This document shows, piece by piece, positions 12,756 to 15,672 of a stretch of DNA of 15,672 nucleotides (its first letter is position 1; each line of letters begins with the position of its first letter). The position numbers and the translations under genes are program-made. The stretch is from JACKGS01 sp964448015 (lineage in GTDB: Bacteria > Patescibacteriota > Saccharimonadia > Saccharimonadales > UBA7683): positions 1 through 15,672 of the forward strand of contig CAYUUV010000023.1 in the NCBI GenBank assembly GCA_964448015.1, given 5' to 3'. Below the pieces are notes generated by a model that searched no databases, was not told the DNA's origin, and saw nothing but the letters and a program-made list of their open reading frames with translations.

Positions 12756-14414
12756 TTAGGCGTCAGGAGTGGGTGAGTCAATCTTCTTTTCGGTGCGGGT
12801 AATCATTTTTCCGTCAGCATTCACGTCGTACACGATAGTGCGGCCAAACATCATTTCGAGTAATTCGACATTTTTATCACTAATGTTTTCGATGTATTTG
12901 ACTAACGAACGGATACTGTTGCCGTGACTGACGAGAAGAACATTCTTCCCTTTTTTGAGCTGCGGTAAAATTTCATCTTTGTAAAATGGTACGACACGCT
13001 CAAATACCATTTTGAGTGTCTCACCGCCTGGCACGGGATGATCCCAGCCGCGGCGAATACTGGTAAATTCATCTTCCCCAACCAGTTTTTGCATTTCCCA
13101 TTTATTTTTGCCGGTATATTCTCCGTAATCACGTTCGTTAATTGCGGTACTGCGACTGAAGGGTACGTCTATCTGACCCGAAGCATCAAGAATACATTCC
13201 AGCGTTTCAAGGGTACGAATTTGCTGTGAACAATAAGCCTGGTCTATGGTGATATCAAGGTCGCGGATAGAAAGTCCAAGCATCGCTGCCTCATGAAAGC
13301 CTTTTTCGCTTAAATGCACATCGGTCAGACCTGTCCATTTACCACTGGCGTTCCATTCTGATTCTGCATGACGGGTAATGAGTAGCTTCCCAATATGCGG
13401 TGCTTGCGGCTGCACCTGGTTTGGTGTTTCGCCATACCAGAAGCGCGTAATATTTTGGCAGGTTGTACCATTGATACGGCTAATCGCTTCGACGGTATTG
13501 AAGGCATTATGCGGCGTCAGAATAACGTTCGACATTTTATTCAGCGCGATCAGCGCGACACTTTGCTTACCTGTTGCACTGGGTAGTACATTGCTGCGCA
13601 GCAGGGCGATTTCTTCACCTAAATCAAAAAGCTGCTCGCCTTCAAGCACGTCGAGCCCCGCTCCCGCCAGGCTGCCATTTTGCAAGACATCTGCCAGGGC
13701 TTTGGTATCAACTAATTCACCACGGGCCGTATTAATTAAAATGGCAGACGGCTTCATAAGAGCCAGGCGCTCAACATTTAACAGATGAGTATTTTCTGCG
13801 GTGAGCGGAGCGTGCATAGTCACGACATCGCTGATTTTCAGGAGTTCTTCAAGCGAGTGATATTCAAAGCCGATTTCTGTTGCCAGTTCTTCCTTCGGGT
13901 AGGGGTCAAACGCGACGACGCGCATATCAAAGCCTTTGGCCATTCTAATAACATGCTGACCGATGTGACCGGTGCCAACGACGCCAAGGATCTTACCGTT
14001 CAGATCACTGCCCATCAGCGTGGCAACATCCACTTCATGATTCAGAAAGCCAAGACTTTGCGGCAACTTGCGCATCAGCGATAGCATTAGGGTAAAAGTG
14101 TATTCTGCGACAGTCGCTTCGCCGTAGGTTGGCACATTGGTGACCGTGATATTGTATTCGGTTGCTGCAGCCAGATCGACATTATTGAAGCCAGTTGAAC
14201 GGCAGGCAATCAGTTTGAGTTTTGGTAATTTTTCTATCATTTCACGCGTGATGGTACTGGTTGGAAATACTGATATCACTTCAGCGTCCGGATTCAGGTT
14301 ATCAAGCCGGATGGAATCATCAATATATTCCCAGTGATGGTCGGTTTGCGCCATACCTTCGGTTAGTTGCTGTTTGTCGAGTTCTGAGGTGTCATAAAAA
14401 TAGATAAGTGCCAT
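12756..14414 (-). CDS. D-LDH-type dehydrogenase fused to phosphoglycerate mutase
   Basis: One unbroken 552-residue frame carries two enzymes. Residues 1-335 form a D-2-hydroxyacid dehydrogenase of D-lactate-dehydrogenase type: NVPTYGEATVAEYTF (93-107), NAD-binding GTGHIG (147-152) with Asp170, and catalytic Arg231 (INTARGELVD), Glu260 (DVLEGE) and His302 (LTPHNAFNT). Residues 342-552 form a 2,3-bisphosphoglycerate-dependent phosphoglycerate mutase: RHAESEWN with the phosphorylated His349, WTGLTDVHLSEKG, NERDYGEYTGKNK, PGGETL, and VSHGNSIRSLVKY with His497. The joining linker (335-342) is short. The mutase lacks part of the long insertion of E. coli GpmA. The first half would reduce pyruvate to D-lactate, the second interconvert 3- and 2-phosphoglycerate. 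A 3-phosphoglycerate dehydrogenase role is less likely, because the NVPTYG block is D-LDH-like. The start ATG lies 8 bases after an extended -10 box. It diverges from enolase, the next glycolytic step. Confidence 0.93.
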   Translation of the reverse strand: MALIYFYDTSELDKQQLTEGMAQTDHHWEYIDDSIRLDNLNPDAEVISVFPTSTITREMIEKLPKLKLIACRSTGFNNVDLAAATEYNITVTNVPTYGEATVAEYTFTLMLSLMRKLPQSLGFLNHEVDVATLMGSDLNGKILGVVGTGHIGQHVIRMAKGFDMRVVAFDPYPKEELATEIGFEYHSLEELLKISDVVTMHAPLTAENTHLLNVERLALMKPSAILINTARGELVDTKALADVLQNGSLAGAGLDVLEGEQLFDLGEEIALLRSNVLPSATGKQSVALIALNKMSNVILTPHNAFNTVEAISRINGTTCQNITRFWYGETPNQVQPQAPHIGKLLITRHAESEWNASGKWTGLTDVHLSEKGFHEAAMLGLSIRDLDITIDQAYCSQQIRTLETLECILDASGQIDVPFSRSTAINERDYGEYTGKNKWEMQKLVGEDEFTSIRRGWDHPVPGGETLKMVFERVVPFYKDEILPQLKKGKNVLLVSHGNSIRSLVKYIENISDKNVELLEMMFGRTIVYDVNADGKMITRTEKKIDSPTPDA

Positions 14415-14422
14415 ATGCTCTT

Positions 14423-14434
14423 ATTATGGCATAA
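14423..14434 (-). promoter_or_regulatory. Extended -10 box and dyad between fusion gene and enolase
   Basis: On the minus strand TGCCATAAT (14431-14423) is an extended -10 box 8 bases before the start of the fusion gene. It overlaps a perfect 5-1-5 dyad TTATGGCATAA (14424-14434), inside a wider CTTAT/ATAAG repeat (14420-14441). A regulator binding here could control both divergent glycolytic genes, since the whole gap is 47 bases. Confidence 0.4.
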
Positions 14435-14461
14435 ACATAAGCAATATGAGAAGATAGAAAC

Positions 14462-15672
14462 ATGAATATATCTTCTATACATGCTCGCCAAATACTTGAT
14501 AGCCGTGGAAATCCCACTGTTGAAGTTGATGTAACACTTGAAAGTGGCGCCTCTGGCCGGGCGGCCGTTCCTTCTGGTGCTAGCACCGGTAGCCACGAGG
14601 CTTTTGAGCTGCGCGATGGTGATCCTTCAAAATATGGCGGCCTCTCGGTTGAAAATGCAGTTGCGGCTGTGAACGGCGAACTGGCGGCGGCACTTTGCGG
14701 GAAGCCGGCGGATGACCAGTTTGCGCTTGATCGCCAGATGATCGCCATGGATGGAACAAAAAATAAGTCGCGCCTTGGTGCCAATGCCTTGTTGGCTATC
14801 TCCCTTGCTGTGGCACGGGCAGCTGCAGCTCAGCGTCATGTGCCGCTGTATCGCCATCTCAATGATATTGCCGGCAATCCTGTCATGAACTTACCTATGC
14901 CAATGATGAACATTATCAACGGTGGTAAGCATGCGCTGGGTGGTGCTGATATGCAGGAGGCGATGATTATACCGCACGGTGCGCAGACCTTTGCAGATGT
15001 TGTCCGGATGGGTAGTGAAATCTTCCACGCTTTACAAAAAGAGCTTGCCGCTCGGGAACTCTCGACCCAGGTGGGTGATGAAGGCGGCTTCGCGGTTGCG
15101 GTTGAACAAAACGAAGAAGTCTTGCAATTACTTGAGTTGGCGACCACTAAAGCGGGCTACACGCCGGGAAGCGACGTACTATTTGCCCTTGACGTTGCCG
15201 CCAGCGAATTGTACAAAGATAGCCACTATCAGCTTGCTCGCGAGAACGCCTCCCTCAGCTCTGCGGAAATGATTGACCGTTACGCACAACTTGTTCAGAA
15301 ATACGCGTTGGTCTCTATCGAAGACGGTTTGGCAGAAGATGATTGGGAAAACTGGCAAGCCTTGACCGAAAAGCTATCACAAGTACAACTGGTAGGCGAT
15401 GACCTACTGGTGACAAATGTTGAGCGGTTACAAAAGGCTATTGAACTGAAGGCCGGCAACGCCATTCTTATTAAAGTGAACCAAATAGGCACGCTGACCG
15501 AAACTATTGAAGCAATACAAACGGCGCAAAAAGCTGGCTGGCGGACGATTATTTCACACCGGAGCGGCGAAACCGAAGACACTTTTATTTCACACCTGGC
15601 AGTCGGAACTGGCGCCGGACAAATAAAAACCGGTAGCCTGAGCCGTACCGACCGCGTTGCCAAATACAACGA
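14462..15672 (+). CDS. eno: Enolase, 3' end beyond window
   Basis: Converts 2-phosphoglycerate to phosphoenolpyruvate in glycolysis; cytoplasmic, magnesium-dependent. 403 codons are in the window and the frame is open at the edge; the usual length is 415-435, so only the end is missing. The family hallmarks are present: ILDSRGNPTVEV (11-22), PSGASTG with the mobile-loop Ser, GGKHA with the catalytic His, DMQEAMIIP, GDEGGF with the catalytic Glu, the magnesium ligands Asp in FALDVAASE, Glu in SIEDGL and Asp in VGDDLLVTN, the catalytic Lys in LIKVNQIGTLTET, and SHRSGETED. The start gives the normal N-terminus and has only a weak GAGAAG before it. It is divergent from the fusion gene whose mutase domain produces its substrate. 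Confidence 0.97.
   Translation, partial: MNISSIHARQILDSRGNPTVEVDVTLESGASGRAAVPSGASTGSHEAFELRDGDPSKYGGLSVENAVAAVNGELAAALCGKPADDQFALDRQMIAMDGTKNKSRLGANALLAISLAVARAAAAQRHVPLYRHLNDIAGNPVMNLPMPMMNIINGGKHALGGADMQEAMIIPHGAQTFADVVRMGSEIFHALQKELAARELSTQVGDEGGFAVAVEQNEEVLQLLELATTKAGYTPGSDVLFALDVAASELYKDSHYQLARENASLSSAEMIDRYAQLVQKYALVSIEDGLAEDDWENWQALTEKLSQVQLVGDDLLVTNVERLQKAIELKAGNAILIKVNQIGTLTETIEAIQTAQKAGWRTIISHRSGETEDTFISHLAVGTGAGQIKTGSLSRTDRVAKYN

Noticed and set aside
13300..13420. Possible frameshift or assembly join between the dehydrogenase and mutase halves
   Set aside because: The frame is continuous, both domains are complete at the join, and codon use does not change there, so a true fusion is the simpler reading.
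13378..13788. Plus-strand open frame of 136 codons opposite the fusion gene
   Set aside because: It covers the junction and dehydrogenase half of the fusion gene, where all catalytic residues are found on the minus strand.
1..15672. CRISPR arrays, tRNA or rRNA genes, insertion sequences, integrase or attachment sites
   Set aside because: No regularly spaced repeats, cloverleaf-like sequences, transposase or integrase reading frames, or long terminal inverted repeats were found by eye.

Overview
The window looks like a chromosomal segment of a Candidatus Saccharibacteria (TM7, Patescibacteria/CPR) genome. This is inferred from the protein set, not from a marker-gene tree. Three adjacent surface-type proteins share a basic N-terminal module (GPxRDxEGKF, then a GGL and an FxWxRAxP stretch, then a membrane span ending VGG..V..SFA) that I associate with Saccharibacteria. 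TGA is used as a stop (for example at 8278-8280), which fits code 11 rather than the recoded SR1/Gracilibacteria. Base composition is moderate, genes are tightly packed and every intergenic gap is below 300 bases.

Left part (1-3750): a small unknown gene (minus) diverges from trmD, the tRNA m1G37 methyltransferase, whose C-terminus is short and whose usual catalytic Asp is Glu. An unknown 222-residue gene follows and ends at a hairpin/terminator region. Two minus-strand genes come next: a membrane-anchored beta-lactamase-fold serine hydrolase and, downstream of it, a Cu/Zn superoxide dismutase with no signal peptide.

Middle (3750-8300): a minus-strand gene resembles KwaB (DUF4868) of the Kiwa anti-phage system but has no KwaA beside it. 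It diverges from a three-gene plus-strand operon: DrrA-type ABC ATPase, DrrB-type ABC-2 permease (1-base overlap) and a DUF2200 protein. A four-helix membrane protein with a large external loop follows.

Surface-protein cluster (8300-12060): three consecutive plus-strand genes carry the shared N-terminal module joined to unrelated outer domains. The first two outer domains are unknown; the third is a clan-A (TIM-barrel) glycoside-hydrolase-like domain. The promoter of the first gene has a run of nine G between its -35 and -10 boxes, the layout of a phase-variable promoter. The start of that gene also has a composition unlike the rest of it.

Right part (12060-15672): a small Cys-motif protein, then a 552-residue fusion of a D-lactate-dehydrogenase-type NAD oxidoreductase with a 2,3-bisphosphoglycerate-dependent phosphoglycerate mutase. 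The fusion diverges, over 47 bases, from enolase, which runs off the window end. The mutase makes the substrate of enolase and the dehydrogenase half would consume pyruvate and NADH further down, so this is a lower-glycolysis/fermentation locus.

Two kinds of start are visible: genes with clear Shine-Dalgarno sites, and genes with an extended -10 box only 8-12 bases before the ATG, which suggests leaderless or nearly leaderless mRNAs.
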